Assembly (NCBI RefSeq): GCF_003438995.1
Contig: NZ_QSUN01000004.1
Span: forward strand, 186,001 to 250,000
Length of the DNA: 64,000 nucleotides
Direction of reading: 5' to 3'
From: Bacteroides sp. OM05-12
GTDB taxonomy: Bacteria > Bacteroidota > Bacteroidia > Bacteroidales > Bacteroidaceae
Shown one piece after another: positions 24,812-37,328 of the stretch; the first letter of the stretch is position 1, and each line of letters starts with the position of its first letter. The position numbers were made by a program, and so were the translations under genes. Below the pieces are notes generated by a model, which searched no databases, was not told the origin of the DNA, and was given only the letters and a program-made list of their open reading frames with translations.

Positions 24812-26956
24812 TCATCTTTTAATAAATCTCACAACTTTACCGTTTGCCTCAAACAAATAAACTCCTTTTATCAATCCGGATAAAGTTATCGGTTCGCCAT
24901 TCGTAATGCCATTTAGAACGACTGTTCCCACCACATTATAAATCTTATAAGGTGTATTCTGGGCATTTGCCAATTGAATATAATCCGTTGCCGGATTCGG
25001 ATAAAGCACAGGCATTACGATTGTTTCCTCAACCGCTTCATCTATCGTCGTTGCAATTTTGAAGACCGCTGTTATAGTCACCTCACTGGCGGGCATTATA
25101 AAAGTGGTAGTAGACTGTGTTGCGTCTTCAAAAGTTACTCCGGCTGTAGTTGTCGTCCATTTTTCAAACTCTTTTCCTTCTTTCTTATCTGCAACAATCG
25201 TCACCACTTCACCCTCAAAGGCATCAAAAGGTGCAGCACCATCCAATACATTGATCAAATAAGTATCCAAATATTTTGCTTCAATAGTAACAGTTCCATC
25301 AATCATCGTAAAAGAAGTGGATACCGCATTAGGATTATCAATCACCAATCCTTCTCCCTCTACAACTTCCCAATGATGAAAAACTTTTGTTCCTTGCATC
25401 GGATGAGCCTCAATAGTAACAATTCCGTCTACAGCTGCAACACCGGATTGAGTAATAGCATTCAGAATTGTATAAGGTCTTTTAGGAGAGAAGAAAGCTG
25501 TAATAGTCACATCTTCATCGGGCATTACAAAACTTGTAACCGAAACTTTTGCATTGCCAAAGGCAACGTCAGGAGTAGAAATCCATTTTGAGAAGTCTTT
25601 ACCTTCAGGTGCATCTCCGGCTTTAATGTTTACTGAAAAATTAGGAGCCGAAGCACTCTGTGCACAACTACCTCCTTCCATTGATATATTATGATAAGCA
25701 ACTATTTGCTCTCCCGGAAAAGCATTTATACCTTCATTACCTTTAATACTGCTATTCCATTTTGAACTCTTATAAGCATCGAGAGCAGCTGCCGGTACAC
25801 CCAATCTGGCATCTTTTCCATTCGAGCCACGGAATATCTGCTGACCGGTTAAATCCGGAGGAGTAGTCGCCTTACAAATAACCTGTAACAATTTATCATT
25901 ACCGACAAAAGCTTCTCCGCCAATCGTTTTAATTGTAGAAGGCAACTCCACATATTCAAGTTGGGAAGTGATTCCACTTCCTATCTTAAAAGCAATATAA
26001 CCTATTTCCTCTACCCCTTCCGTAAAAATAATGTTTTTAAGATTGGCTACAGCCGTAGAAAAATACCCTTGCGGAATAATCTTCACGATATTACCGTCAA
26101 TGATAATAGTTTCATCCGTATTGGCAGGAGGAAAAGCCATCAAAGTACCGGTAGTTTTGTCTACCAAGAAACCATTTGTAGACCCGTAAGTAGTATTCCC
26201 CTCAGCAACATAAATAGCTCTTATTTTGGTAGAACCATTAATAATCTTGTCTTGACGGGGCAAAGTTGTTACTGTAGAAGACAACGTAATTTCTTCTAAA
26301 GAACTATTCCATCCAAATGCACTCGTACCAATGGTAGTCACCCCTTCCGGAATATTGAATGTGGTACCCTTTTTTCCATAAGGATACACAAGCAAAGTCT
26401 TTTCATCCGCCGTATAAAGTATACCATTTACCGATTTCAGATTCACATTTCCATTTTCTACTTCAAAACCGGTGATATTAACGCTTCCACCAAATATCAT
26501 ATCATACTCCGCCGTATTCTTCACGCCCTTTGGTAAAGTTATCGTGCCTTCCAATGCCATATTGGAAAAAGCAGCACGATTCAACCCTATTAAATCTTTA
26601 GGAAAGATAATGGTTTTAATTGTCTGGTTTCCATCAAATGAAGTACGCGGAAAAGAGTTATCAGTTCTATTATTCATACTGGTAACAGAAGCGTCCGATA
26701 AATCCAAGTTTGTCAACTTAGGCATTCCATTCAGAAAAGCAATATCATCCGGACCGATAAAGACTTTATCCGGTGTCATTACTTTCAAATCGGTAATCCC
26801 GGCAATCAGCTCGTCGGAATATTTAGCTTTCAGAGCCGATTCAAGCCCTGAGATAGTGGGAACTTCAATTTCAATTTGTTGTGCAAAAACAGTCATGCCA
26901 CAGCATAACAGTAAAAGCATCAAACGTAATTTAAGCGTAATTTTTAAGTCTTTCAT
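24812..26956 (-). CDS. BspA-like LRR protein with InlB-like repeats and Por/T9SS-like tail
   Basis: The protein has 714 residues with a signal peptide ending at TVFAQ. LRR_5 repeats cover about 40-410. Three InlB-B-like repeats follow, each ending in the pattern TSFVMPDEDVTITAFF. A sorting-type tail begins at VLYPNPATDYIQLAN. It lacks the propeller of its larger neighbour but matches it domain by domain in the N-terminal half, including the TSFTMIDG-VTIEA repeat. It lies 20 bp after the SGNH gene and 34 bp before the giant paralogue in the same operon. It is likely exported; the function is unknown. Confidence 0.85.
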   Translation of the reverse strand: MKDLKITLKLRLMLLLLCCGMTVFAQQIEIEVPTISGLESALKAKYSDELIAGITDLKVMTPDKVFIGPDDIAFLNGMPKLTNLDLSDASVTSMNNRTDNSFPRTSFDGNQTIKTIIFPKDLIGLNRAAFSNMALEGTITLPKGVKNTAEYDMIFGGSVNITGFEVENGNVNLKSVNGILYTADEKTLLVYPYGKKGTTFNIPEGVTTIGTSAFGWNSSLEEITLSSTVTTLPRQDKIINGSTKIRAIYVAEGNTTYGSTNGFLVDKTTGTLMAFPPANTDETIIIDGNIVKIIPQGYFSTAVANLKNIIFTEGVEEIGYIAFKIGSGITSQLEYVELPSTIKTIGGEAFVGNDKLLQVICKATTPPDLTGQQIFRGSNGKDARLGVPAAALDAYKSSKWNSSIKGNEGINAFPGEQIVAYHNISMEGGSCAQSASAPNFSVNIKAGDAPEGKDFSKWISTPDVAFGNAKVSVTSFVMPDEDVTITAFFSPKRPYTILNAITQSGVAAVDGIVTIEAHPMQGTKVFHHWEVVEGEGLVIDNPNAVSTSFTMIDGTVTIEAKYLDTYLINVLDGAAPFDAFEGEVVTIVADKKEGKEFEKWTTTTAGVTFEDATQSTTTFIMPASEVTITAVFKIATTIDEAVEETIVMPVLYPNPATDYIQLANAQNTPYKIYNVVGTVVLNGITNGEPITLSGLIKGVYLFEANGKVVRFIKR

Positions 26957-26976
26957 GGTATATCTATTAGTTAAAA

Positions 26977-27624
26977 TTATTTCTTAATTGAACTCGCTAT
27001 ATACTCTGCCAATTCTACAGCTCCTTCTTTACCGGGATGTACGCCATCCGGAAACAAATTCATCCTATCGACAAATGTAGTATGCAAATCTATTATTTTA
27101 CAGCTCTGTTCGGTTGCCACTTGTTCAATAGCCGGAACTACATCTGCCATAAGTACCGAATCATTTATATTATATTCATTGGGGAAAGACGGAACAGGTT
27201 TACAGAGATAGATGTCCGGACGAGACGGCAATAATCGGAAGCTATCCACCATTGCCCGCAAATCATCAATAAACTCTCCGGGATAAGAAGGAATATTCTG
27301 CTGTTTTGAATCATTCGTACCCAACTGTATAATAATAATGTCAGGTTCATAAGCCAGTACATTTTTAAAAGCGATATTGTTCCAATAAGGTCTGTCTCCT
27401 TTCTTTAACAGAGTAGTTCCGCTTTGTCCAAAGTTTAGTACCCGATATTTTTTTCCTAACTCCCGGGCTATAATAGCCGGATATGCTTCATTCGCTTTAT
27501 CCGTCAATCCATACCCCTCCGTTATACTGTCACCCACACAAGCCACTTTTATAACTGTAGGCTCGCAGGATTGAAAGAATACTGCCAGAAATATTAAAAA
27601 TAAAAAATAAGTAACTCGTTTCAT
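26977..27624 (-). CDS. SGNH/GDSL hydrolase lipoprotein, probable carbohydrate esterase
   Basis: The start is placed at the ATG at 27624, which gives a lipoprotein signal (AVFFQSC, Cys20). An upstream Met at 27657 would put the -7 box inside the gene. The 215-residue protein has the SGNH blocks: GDSITEGYG with catalytic Ser33, a conserved Gly in LNFGQSGTT, GTND with the block III Asn, and DGVHPG with the Asp/His pair. The family hydrolyses ester bonds such as O-acetyl groups on glycans. It is the first gene of the eight-gene operon and its promoter carries the five-unit 11-bp array. Confidence 0.9.
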   Translation of the reverse strand: MKRVTYFLFLIFLAVFFQSCEPTVIKVACVGDSITEGYGLTDKANEAYPAIIARELGKKYRVLNFGQSGTTLLKKGDRPYWNNIAFKNVLAYEPDIIIIQLGTNDSKQQNIPSYPGEFIDDLRAMVDSFRLLPSRPDIYLCKPVPSFPNEYNINDSVLMADVVPAIEQVATEQSCKIIDLHTTFVDRMNLFPDGVHPGKEGAVELAEYIASSIKK

Positions 27625-27654
27625 GTGTCTTTCACATTTAATTTTATTTGCAAA

Positions 27655-27662
27655 CAAATGTA
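27655..27662 (-). promoter_or_regulatory. -7 box of the SGNH operon promoter
   Basis: On the minus strand it reads TACATTTG (TAnnTTTG), 30 bp before the start codon. It is separated by exactly 20 bp from the 11-bp array at 27683-27737. No -33 TTTG is present at the N19 distance, as expected for an activator-dependent promoter. Confidence 0.65.
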
Positions 27663-27682
27663 GTTACTAAAGGAATAACCAC

Positions 27683-27737
27683 TGGCAATAAAACGGGAAT
27701 AAAACCAAAACAAAACCCATACAAAGTTGAGACAAAC
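27683..27737 (-). promoter_or_regulatory. Five-unit 11-bp operator-like array upstream of the SGNH operon
   Basis: Reading the minus strand from distal to proximal, the contiguous 11-bp units are GTTTGTCTCAA, CTTTGTATGGG, TTTTGTTTTGG, TTTTATTCCCG and TTTTATTGCCA. The array is 55 bp long, ends 20 bp before the -7 box, and matches in length, period and spacing the arrays at 40678-40732 and 45816-45870. Confidence 0.75.
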
Positions 27738-28170
27738 ACGTTCCAGACATATAGGAAGAGCTTTCTCAAAAAAAAGCAAGAAAGATTCTAACTTCATTTT
27801 CTTGTTTTACTATTCCATAATTCGATCATTTTACACTCTCACCGTTATTAAAATAAACATCTCTATAAATAACCGGACGCTCCCTTAAGAATAACATAAT
27901 CGATACCGACAACTAATATTTCTGTTCAGTACTTTCACAGCGAAAGAGGTACTGCATCAGCAAAGAAGATGTACTGTATTCAGCAAGGAGACGTAGGGTA
28001 TCTTTTTATTCTCAAGATTAATGTTTTATCAGCTACAAAAAGCGCGACAAATTTTCAGCACACATAAGGGCGATTAATGTCACAAGTTTTCTTATTTAGA
28101 CCTTATTTTTATGTAATCTACTGATAATGAGCTCCGCGACAAAAATTTAGTAGGGGGTATAAAATTCTTA
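27738..28170. other. AT-rich intergenic stretch without a recognised gene
   Basis: Between the SGNH promoter array and the GH2 terminator I see no convincing reading frame. The only structure noticed is a weak hairpin around 27938-27962 (GTACTTTC with GAAAGAGGTAC). It may be an untranslated or decayed region. Confidence 0.4.
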
Positions 28171-28220
28171 ATAAAAAAGAGCATGCAGACCGAAAAGTTC
28201 ATCCCCCTTTAGTCTGCATG
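28171..28220 (-). terminator. Rho-independent terminator of the susC operon
   Basis: A perfect 9-bp stem, CATGCAGAC (28182-28190) with GTCTGCATG (28212-28220), is followed on the minus strand by the T-rich run TCTTTTTTATT. It lies 20 bp after the stop codon of the GH2 gene. Confidence 0.85.
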
Positions 28221-28239
28221 GCTCAGTAATTACACTGCT

Positions 28240-31458
<3,219 letters not shown>

Positions 31459-31489
31459 TTATTAATTACGAATTATACTTTTACTGTTT

Positions 31490-32317
31490 TTACTTCTTTT
31501 CAGACGATAATAGATTTTGAAGCCACAACTCAAGAGAAGTAGTCAATTGATTATAATACAAGAAATTTTTATTCATTCCCCAACCATGACCACCTGTAGG
31601 ATAAATATGTAACTCACAGGGAACATGATGTTTTTTTAGAGCTAAATAATAACCAATACTATTAACAGAAGATACAATATTGTCATCATCACTCAAAGCT
31701 ATAAAAGCCATAGGCGTTTCTTCTGTTACCCACTTTTCATTTGAATAATGTTTTATCAATTCTTTTTTTGCTCTTTTACCTAATAATTCTTCTGACGAAC
31801 CTTTATGCATTAATAAGGGATTCATCGTTATAACCGGATACAATAAAATCTGAAAGTCAGGACGAGTATCCGCTGCAAAATGCGTTGCAAGAGTGGAAGC
31901 AACATGACCTCCGGCAGAAGATCCCATAATTCCCACTTTACCCGGATTTATATTCCATTCCTTAGCATAATCTCTAACTAGTCTGATAGCTTGTTCTGCA
32001 TCTATTAAAGGGATACCGGATTTACCATCCGGCAATCTATATTTCAAAACAATACAAGCAATCCCCCTCTCATTAAACCATGGAGCATACGCATATCCTT
32101 CTTTATCCATTTCTAAATAACGATAGCCACCACCAGGGCAAACGATTACAGCTCCTCCATTAGGGTTTTCAGGAAGATAAACACGAATCTGTACTCCACT
32201 CCCATCTATGCTTCCACCCAATGATATTTCCAGATATTCCTGCGCTGTCAACCAATGGTTACATAGCACGAAAAACATAAAAAGCAGATTTCCGATCTTA
32301 GCTATCTGATTACCCAT
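31490..32317 (-). CDS. Alpha/beta-hydrolase esterase, exported
   Basis: The protein has 275 residues with an N-terminal hydrophobic leader ending near LTAQ. The fold motifs are an oxyanion-hole loop CPGGGYRYL, nucleophile Ser134 in GSSAGGH, an acid Asp in IALSDDDN, and a His in YPTGGHGWGM. It resembles acetyl-xylan-type esterases of the BD-FAE/Axe group. In this PUL it would remove acetyl or other acyl groups from the glycan. It lies 16 bp after the GH27 stop and 31 bp before GH2. Confidence 0.85.
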   Translation of the reverse strand: MGNQIAKIGNLLFMFFVLCNHWLTAQEYLEISLGGSIDGSGVQIRVYLPENPNGGAVIVCPGGGYRYLEMDKEGYAYAPWFNERGIACIVLKYRLPDGKSGIPLIDAEQAIRLVRDYAKEWNINPGKVGIMGSSAGGHVASTLATHFAADTRPDFQILLYPVITMNPLLMHKGSSEELLGKRAKKELIKHYSNEKWVTEETPMAFIALSDDDNIVSSVNSIGYYLALKKHHVPCELHIYPTGGHGWGMNKNFLYYNQLTTSLELWLQNLLSSEKK

Positions 32318-32333
32318 TCTTTATCTTCTTTTA

Positions 32334-34286
32334 CTATTTAACAGGCACAATTTTCACAAATACTACGCCATGAGATGGAACCAATGACGAAAATTCCGAA
32401 TCAAATATTCCCAAATCTTCTTGCTTCCATAAATCACGAACAATTTGCTTACCTTTCAAATGAAGATCATCCCATTTCACAGATATATGTTGTGCTTCCT
32501 CTCCCAAATTAAATAATCCAACAGCCAGATTCCCGTCATTTAATGGTTTTGAAAATATATCTATCATTTTATCATCATCCTTATAGACACGACCACCTTG
32601 TATTCCGGCTATATCCTGATTAATTTCAAGAACTTCCCTATTAGTCAACAGACTCAATGTAAAATCATCCATCAAGCTCAAATCACAACCAACTAACAGT
32701 GGTGCAGACAAAATACTCCATAAAGACATATGTACATATTGTTCATCCGGAGAGAGACGGGTCGTACGTATACTGTCTCCCCAGCCCACTTTACCGACAA
32801 TTAACATATCCGGATCATTCCAAGAACCGGGAGCCGCGTAAGGTTGCCATTTATTTTGCAGAAATCCAATAGTAGCCATACTACACCAGGAATCATATAT
32901 ATCCCCCGTCGTTCTCCACGCATTTGTCAAATCGGCCCAATCTTCGGCAAGTTCAAAAGGTGCCGCATTAGATATTGTAAACACAATATCCCTACCCGAC
33001 TTCTTTAATTGTCGCGCCATTTCCGTTGTATTCTCTATATCATTTGTTACCCAATCATATTTCAAATAATCAAATCCCCATTCAGCCCATTGTTTTACAT
33101 CATTTTTAGTAAAAGAATATTTTCCTACCCTACGAGATGAATTAATAACTTTTCCATCCGGAGTATCCGCACTTCCTCCAACATAACCGGCAAATGTTTG
33201 CACCCACGGAGACGAATAAATACCTATTTTCAAACCTTTACTATGAACATAATCAACCAAGGCTTTCATATCCGGAAATTTTTCATTTGGCATAACCGCA
33301 TTATATTTACCACCACGCTGTCCTTGCCAGCCATCATCTATATTGATATAAGCATATCCATAATTAGTCAAGCCTAAGTCGACCATTGCATCGGCCATTT
33401 TACGTATCTTCTCATCACTGATATCAGCGCCAAAAACGTTCCAACTATTCCATCCCATTGGAGGAGTCAACGCTAACTTATCACCAATTTCGAAAATAAT
33501 TTCTCTACAATCCGTTCCATGGACATTCGTAGCCGTCACCTTCATGTTGTAAACACCTGCTACATCTATTTTACCAGTAACAATACCCGTTGATGAATCA
33601 AGTGATAAGCCTGAAGGTAAATCAGCAATAGTAAAGTTCATCGGTCGCTCTCCTGAAACCGGAATCGTAAATAAAATAGAATTTCCGGGACAGGCACCAT
33701 ATCTATAAGGTGCATTAATGAGAGGAATAACGGGAGCTTTGGGCGTTCGTATGTAATCTGCCTCACGTTTTCTCTGTACCGTATAAGGAGCTTTACCTAC
33801 AAATTCAAATTTTGCATTCACCCAATCTGCACGATCTCCAACAATTCCATCTCCTGCATGATCTGTACGGAGGATAAGAGAACTTATTCCTTTAAGAGAA
33901 ACAGTTACTCTTTTCGCCTTATCCCCACCGTGCATAATCCCACTACGCCATAAAATATGACCATCACCAATCACAACAAATTCAACCGAACTCTGTTTTA
34001 ACTCACCTTCCGGTGCTGAATCATCAACTCCCACTAGTGCTTCAAAAAAATTTGTTTTTCCATCAAGTTGTACCCTTATCACACCGAAAGCATGAGTTCC
34101 AATTCCACGTGCAAATGTATCCGACGCTATCACTAATGGCGTTCTCCACATTGATTGATTTGCACGAGTAATTCCCGTTGCTTGATCTGCATTGGACAAA
34201 TCAAGTTCATCTAACCAAACTGTTCTCGACTTGGTACAAGAGAAAAATAACAAAATGAATAAAGAAAATAGAGGTAAGAATTTCAT
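32334..34286 (-). CDS. GH27 alpha-galactosidase with N-terminal NPCBM-like and Ig-like domains, lipoprotein
   Basis: The protein has 650 residues and a lipoprotein signal (LLFFSC, Cys17). An NPCBM-like domain spans about 20-162 (GIGTHAFGVIRVQLDG). A putative Ig domain spans about 185-267 (LPSGLSLDSSTGIVTG). The GH27 barrel starts at TPPMGWNSWNVFG. Catalytic residues are Asp411 in LKYDW (nucleophile) and Asp462 in TTGDIYDSW (acid/base). GH27 enzymes retain configuration and release terminal alpha-galactose, or beta-arabinopyranose in some members. It works with the beta-galactosidases of the same locus. It lies between the CBM9 gene and the esterase gene. Confidence 0.93.
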   Translation of the reverse strand: MKFLPLFSLFILLFFSCTKSRTVWLDELDLSNADQATGITRANQSMWRTPLVIASDTFARGIGTHAFGVIRVQLDGKTNFFEALVGVDDSAPEGELKQSSVEFVVIGDGHILWRSGIMHGGDKAKRVTVSLKGISSLILRTDHAGDGIVGDRADWVNAKFEFVGKAPYTVQRKREADYIRTPKAPVIPLINAPYRYGACPGNSILFTIPVSGERPMNFTIADLPSGLSLDSSTGIVTGKIDVAGVYNMKVTATNVHGTDCREIIFEIGDKLALTPPMGWNSWNVFGADISDEKIRKMADAMVDLGLTNYGYAYINIDDGWQGQRGGKYNAVMPNEKFPDMKALVDYVHSKGLKIGIYSSPWVQTFAGYVGGSADTPDGKVINSSRRVGKYSFTKNDVKQWAEWGFDYLKYDWVTNDIENTTEMARQLKKSGRDIVFTISNAAPFELAEDWADLTNAWRTTGDIYDSWCSMATIGFLQNKWQPYAAPGSWNDPDMLIVGKVGWGDSIRTTRLSPDEQYVHMSLWSILSAPLLVGCDLSLMDDFTLSLLTNREVLEINQDIAGIQGGRVYKDDDKMIDIFSKPLNDGNLAVGLFNLGEEAQHISVKWDDLHLKGKQIVRDLWKQEDLGIFDSEFSSLVPSHGVVFVKIVPVK

Positions 34287-34374
34287 AGTACAATTATTAA
34301 AGAAAGAATAATGCCCATATCTTATTTAATAGGGCAGGATATATAACTACTCCTGCCCCAAAATTAGCAATAGA

Positions 34375-35397
34375 CTATTTTATAATTTTAAAGTTTTCAG
34401 CATCTTTCACCTGTACCAAGTATACTCCGGAGATCAAATTTCCTAAATTAATAGGAGTGCCCCTATAATTTGTTGTTGCAACCTTACGCCCACTCAAATC
34501 ATAAATAGTAACGTCAGTGTTAATATCAACACCTGTTAATGTCAACTCATCATTAGCAAAAAGATATTTAATTTCAGCAATTTCTTTTGTAGAAATACTT
34601 GTTGCTGCCATTCCCTTAAAGTTCATCTCCCCATATTTTGAATTACGTTTCCAGGCAAAGAAATCATCACCAGACCAACCCAAGATTACTTTACGACCAT
34701 TTGCATAGTCTACACAATCAGCTCCTTCCAAATCAAAAAATATCTTTTGACCTTCAACAAGTTTATCATCATAGTAGTCATCGGAAATTACAATATCCCA
34801 GCTTAACATTACTTCAACATTATAACCTCCTTCTACTTGTTTAGTCACATACTTATAACCGGAGATTTTACCATCTATAATATTCTCTTTCACATATCCG
34901 GTACCGGATGCATAACTGTCACTCCCAACAGAAATACGTAATTGAGATTCACTTAGATCCGGCTTTAAACCCGGTAAATAAGAAACATCAGCAGATCCCC
35001 GTTCGTCTATCGGGCTAAAATATAATTCTATATTGTCAACATTAGTATCACCTGTCATCTGCTCTTTATCATAAGGAATATAAGTATTATCCTTTACTTT
35101 AATAAACAAATACAAATAGTCATTATCATATACTGCTTTATACGAAAGAGCATAGCCTGTCGGGTTTTCACCTTCTCCCGGATTATTAGCCAAAATTCTA
35201 TCGGCTGTCTGCTCTATAACATCACTAGAAGACCAAATATCTTCATTATCAACTCCATCTATCGTAATCTCAGCATCCGTCTTATAAATATCCATTGTTT
35301 TATAATCCTCGAAATAAGTCGGGTCCTGAGCCATAGAATAATTAGATAAACCTAATAACATTGCTGTTAATACAACAAAAGTACTTTTACTTTTCAT
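34375..35397 (-). CDS. CBM9-like surface glycan-binding protein with Por/T9SS-like tail
   Basis: The protein has 340 residues with a signal peptide ending at YSMAQ. A CBM9-type domain covers about 37-250, beginning with the signature ITIDGVDNEDIWSS and including NDYLYLFIKVKDNTY and DNIELYFSP. A sorting-type tail starts near LTGVDINTDVTIYD and ends with YLVQVKDAENFKI. It follows susD, the usual place of a surface glycan-binding protein (SusE/F-like), but has a different architecture from SusE. It is probably the SGBP of this PUL. Confidence 0.75.
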   Translation of the reverse strand: MKSKSTFVVLTAMLLGLSNYSMAQDPTYFEDYKTMDIYKTDAEITIDGVDNEDIWSSSDVIEQTADRILANNPGEGENPTGYALSYKAVYDNDYLYLFIKVKDNTYIPYDKEQMTGDTNVDNIELYFSPIDERGSADVSYLPGLKPDLSESQLRISVGSDSYASGTGYVKENIIDGKISGYKYVTKQVEGGYNVEVMLSWDIVISDDYYDDKLVEGQKIFFDLEGADCVDYANGRKVILGWSGDDFFAWKRNSKYGEMNFKGMAATSISTKEIAEIKYLFANDELTLTGVDINTDVTIYDLSGRKVATTNYRGTPINLGNLISGVYLVQVKDAENFKIIK

Positions 35398-35456
35398 AAT
35401 TTTATTATTTAAAATTAAACAATATACCGGGGCATTACACCCCGAAAAATAATTTA

Positions 35457-37307
35457 TTAATATCCACTATTTTGCAACAAAACATCCATGCCTACAATTT
35501 GCCGTTCAGATAAAGGAATTGGCAAACGATGATGTTTCATAGGATCAAAGCCACGTGATTTACACAGTTCTTCCGCCAAATTCAAACGTAAATAATCAAA
35601 CCACAAATGACCTTCCAAACAGAGTTCTTTTTCTCTTTCGGAAACTAAAGCAGTCATAAAATCGCCCGAAGTAAAATCAACCAATGATGGAACGTCAATA
35701 GCATACCCCCATGCACGTCTTCTTACTTTATTCATATATTCAATTGCTTTAGACTCATCACCACAACGATAGCACGCTTCTGCATATTGAAGGTACATGT
35801 CCCCTAAACGGAAAACACGCTGATTAATAGAATTGAAGCCATCAAAACCCGGTAAACCTTCTGCTGTCCAACTATCTACTGAATTATAAGGTATATACTT
35901 CTTAAATCCATAATAATTAGTAGTATATGTATAAGTATCTCGACCATCCCAGTGATTGGAAAGACTATCCCTATTCGGGACATAGAAAGAATCATACATA
36001 CGCGGATCATTATCCTTTTCTGCTGCAGTAGAAATTACTTTTACATATTTACTATCTATCGTCCCCCAATATACATCATCTTCTTTTATATCAAAATTAC
36101 GTATACCTTCTGCTTTCATTTGCTCATTAATCTCTACTGCCAATTCATCCCAATTTCCTGTATAAGAGCTAAAAAAATCGTTTCGTGTAGTATATCTTTG
36201 ACCTACAGTTTGATTATAAGCTTTTTCTGCTACCAAAGTCAAAGCCCTACGAGGGTTCTTCAGTTTTATATAATTCTCCGGATGCGCAATAATATCATCA
36301 TAGGTAATCTGTTCCAACAAAAAACCGCCACTAAACTTATCTACATACTGTTGTGATACATTAACAGTACCCCAATGTTTTGGATCCGGTCCAAAACTTC
36401 TCCACATATATGAAGCTAATACTATATCCGATGTAATTGTTTGAAATTGGACTTCAAAGATTGATTCTGAATTATTTTCATGATCAATATCGAAATTCCA
36501 TGCGTACTTCTCAGCTAATTGATAGCCACCAATAGCCATTGATTTCTCAAACCAATCTTTAGCTTTATCATACTCTTTCAAATACATATAAACCTGTCCC
36601 AAATAACCAGCCGCAGCACCTTTAGTAACAGCACCAAGTTTTTCTGCATTCCATGAAGCCGGAAGCAAATTATAAGCGGTTTCAAAATCTTTAATAATTT
36701 CACCCCAACATTCTCCTAAAGTATTACGGGATTTCAATAATTGATCTTTAGAAACGACCAAAGTATCCACGATAGGTACACCTAATTCTTCCGGTTTATA
36801 TTCAGGATGTGAAGGCAGCTTATCACCAAAAGAACGAGTCAGGTAAAAATATCCTAAACCACGTAGAAAATTACATTCTCCAATCATTTGATCTAATTGT
36901 TGATTTTCTGACTCTACCAAAGTGCCACTGTTACGCAACCGGTATATTTTTGAACAAGCATCATTGGATGAAGCAACTAACGAATATAAGTTCTTCCAAT
37001 AAGTTGCCACCCAAATGGAACCATCAAAATAGCCAAAATTCACTAATGGTTTAAGAACTTCATCAGCAGCTCTATATTCCAACTCATTTGTTGCGAAATC
37101 TAAATAATAATAAATTCTTGCACGGAACAAATTCAATCCGTATAATCCAGAATAAGCTCCATTTACAGCAGACTGAGCATTATCTACAGACATAATAAAA
37201 TCATCAGCAGGTATCCCGCTATAATTTTCGATATCTAAAAAGTCTTCACACGAAACAGAAAGACCCAAAAGAATAGCCAATGTTGTTATCTTAATATATG
37301 CTTTCAT
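35457..37307 (-). CDS. susD-like: SusD/RagB-family outer-membrane glycan-binding lipoprotein
   Basis: The protein has 616 residues with a lipobox (GLSVSC, Cys20). SusD signatures include QSAVNGAYSGLYGL near the N-terminus, the TPR region GECNFLRGLGYFYLTRSFGD, LRLGDMYLQYAEACYR-type sequence (RLGDMYLQYAEACYR), and the C-terminal EREKELCLEGHLWFDYLRL. It caps the SusC transporter and presents oligosaccharides to it. It starts 21 bp after the susC stop. The sequence alone does not reveal which glycan it binds. Confidence 0.95.
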   Translation of the reverse strand: MKAYIKITTLAILLGLSVSCEDFLDIENYSGIPADDFIMSVDNAQSAVNGAYSGLYGLNLFRARIYYYLDFATNELEYRAADEVLKPLVNFGYFDGSIWVATYWKNLYSLVASSNDACSKIYRLRNSGTLVESENQQLDQMIGECNFLRGLGYFYLTRSFGDKLPSHPEYKPEELGVPIVDTLVVSKDQLLKSRNTLGECWGEIIKDFETAYNLLPASWNAEKLGAVTKGAAAGYLGQVYMYLKEYDKAKDWFEKSMAIGGYQLAEKYAWNFDIDHENNSESIFEVQFQTITSDIVLASYMWRSFGPDPKHWGTVNVSQQYVDKFSGGFLLEQITYDDIIAHPENYIKLKNPRRALTLVAEKAYNQTVGQRYTTRNDFFSSYTGNWDELAVEINEQMKAEGIRNFDIKEDDVYWGTIDSKYVKVISTAAEKDNDPRMYDSFYVPNRDSLSNHWDGRDTYTYTTNYYGFKKYIPYNSVDSWTAEGLPGFDGFNSINQRVFRLGDMYLQYAEACYRCGDESKAIEYMNKVRRRAWGYAIDVPSLVDFTSGDFMTALVSEREKELCLEGHLWFDYLRLNLAEELCKSRGFDPMKHHRLPIPLSERQIVGMDVLLQNSGY

Positions 37308-37328
37308 TTAAACTAAGATTTTAGTAAA

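Noticed and set aside
24974..25591. 205-residue frame antisense to the BspA-like gene
   Set aside because: It is a mirror of the repetitive LRR/InlB gene, with no domain or ribosome-binding site.
27683..27737. CRISPR-like reading of the 11-bp arrays
   Set aside because: The units are contiguous, too short and without spacers; they sit at promoters.
28171..28220. Hairpin as a site-specific recombination site
   Set aside because: The stem is followed by a T-run right after a stop codon, which fits a terminator better.
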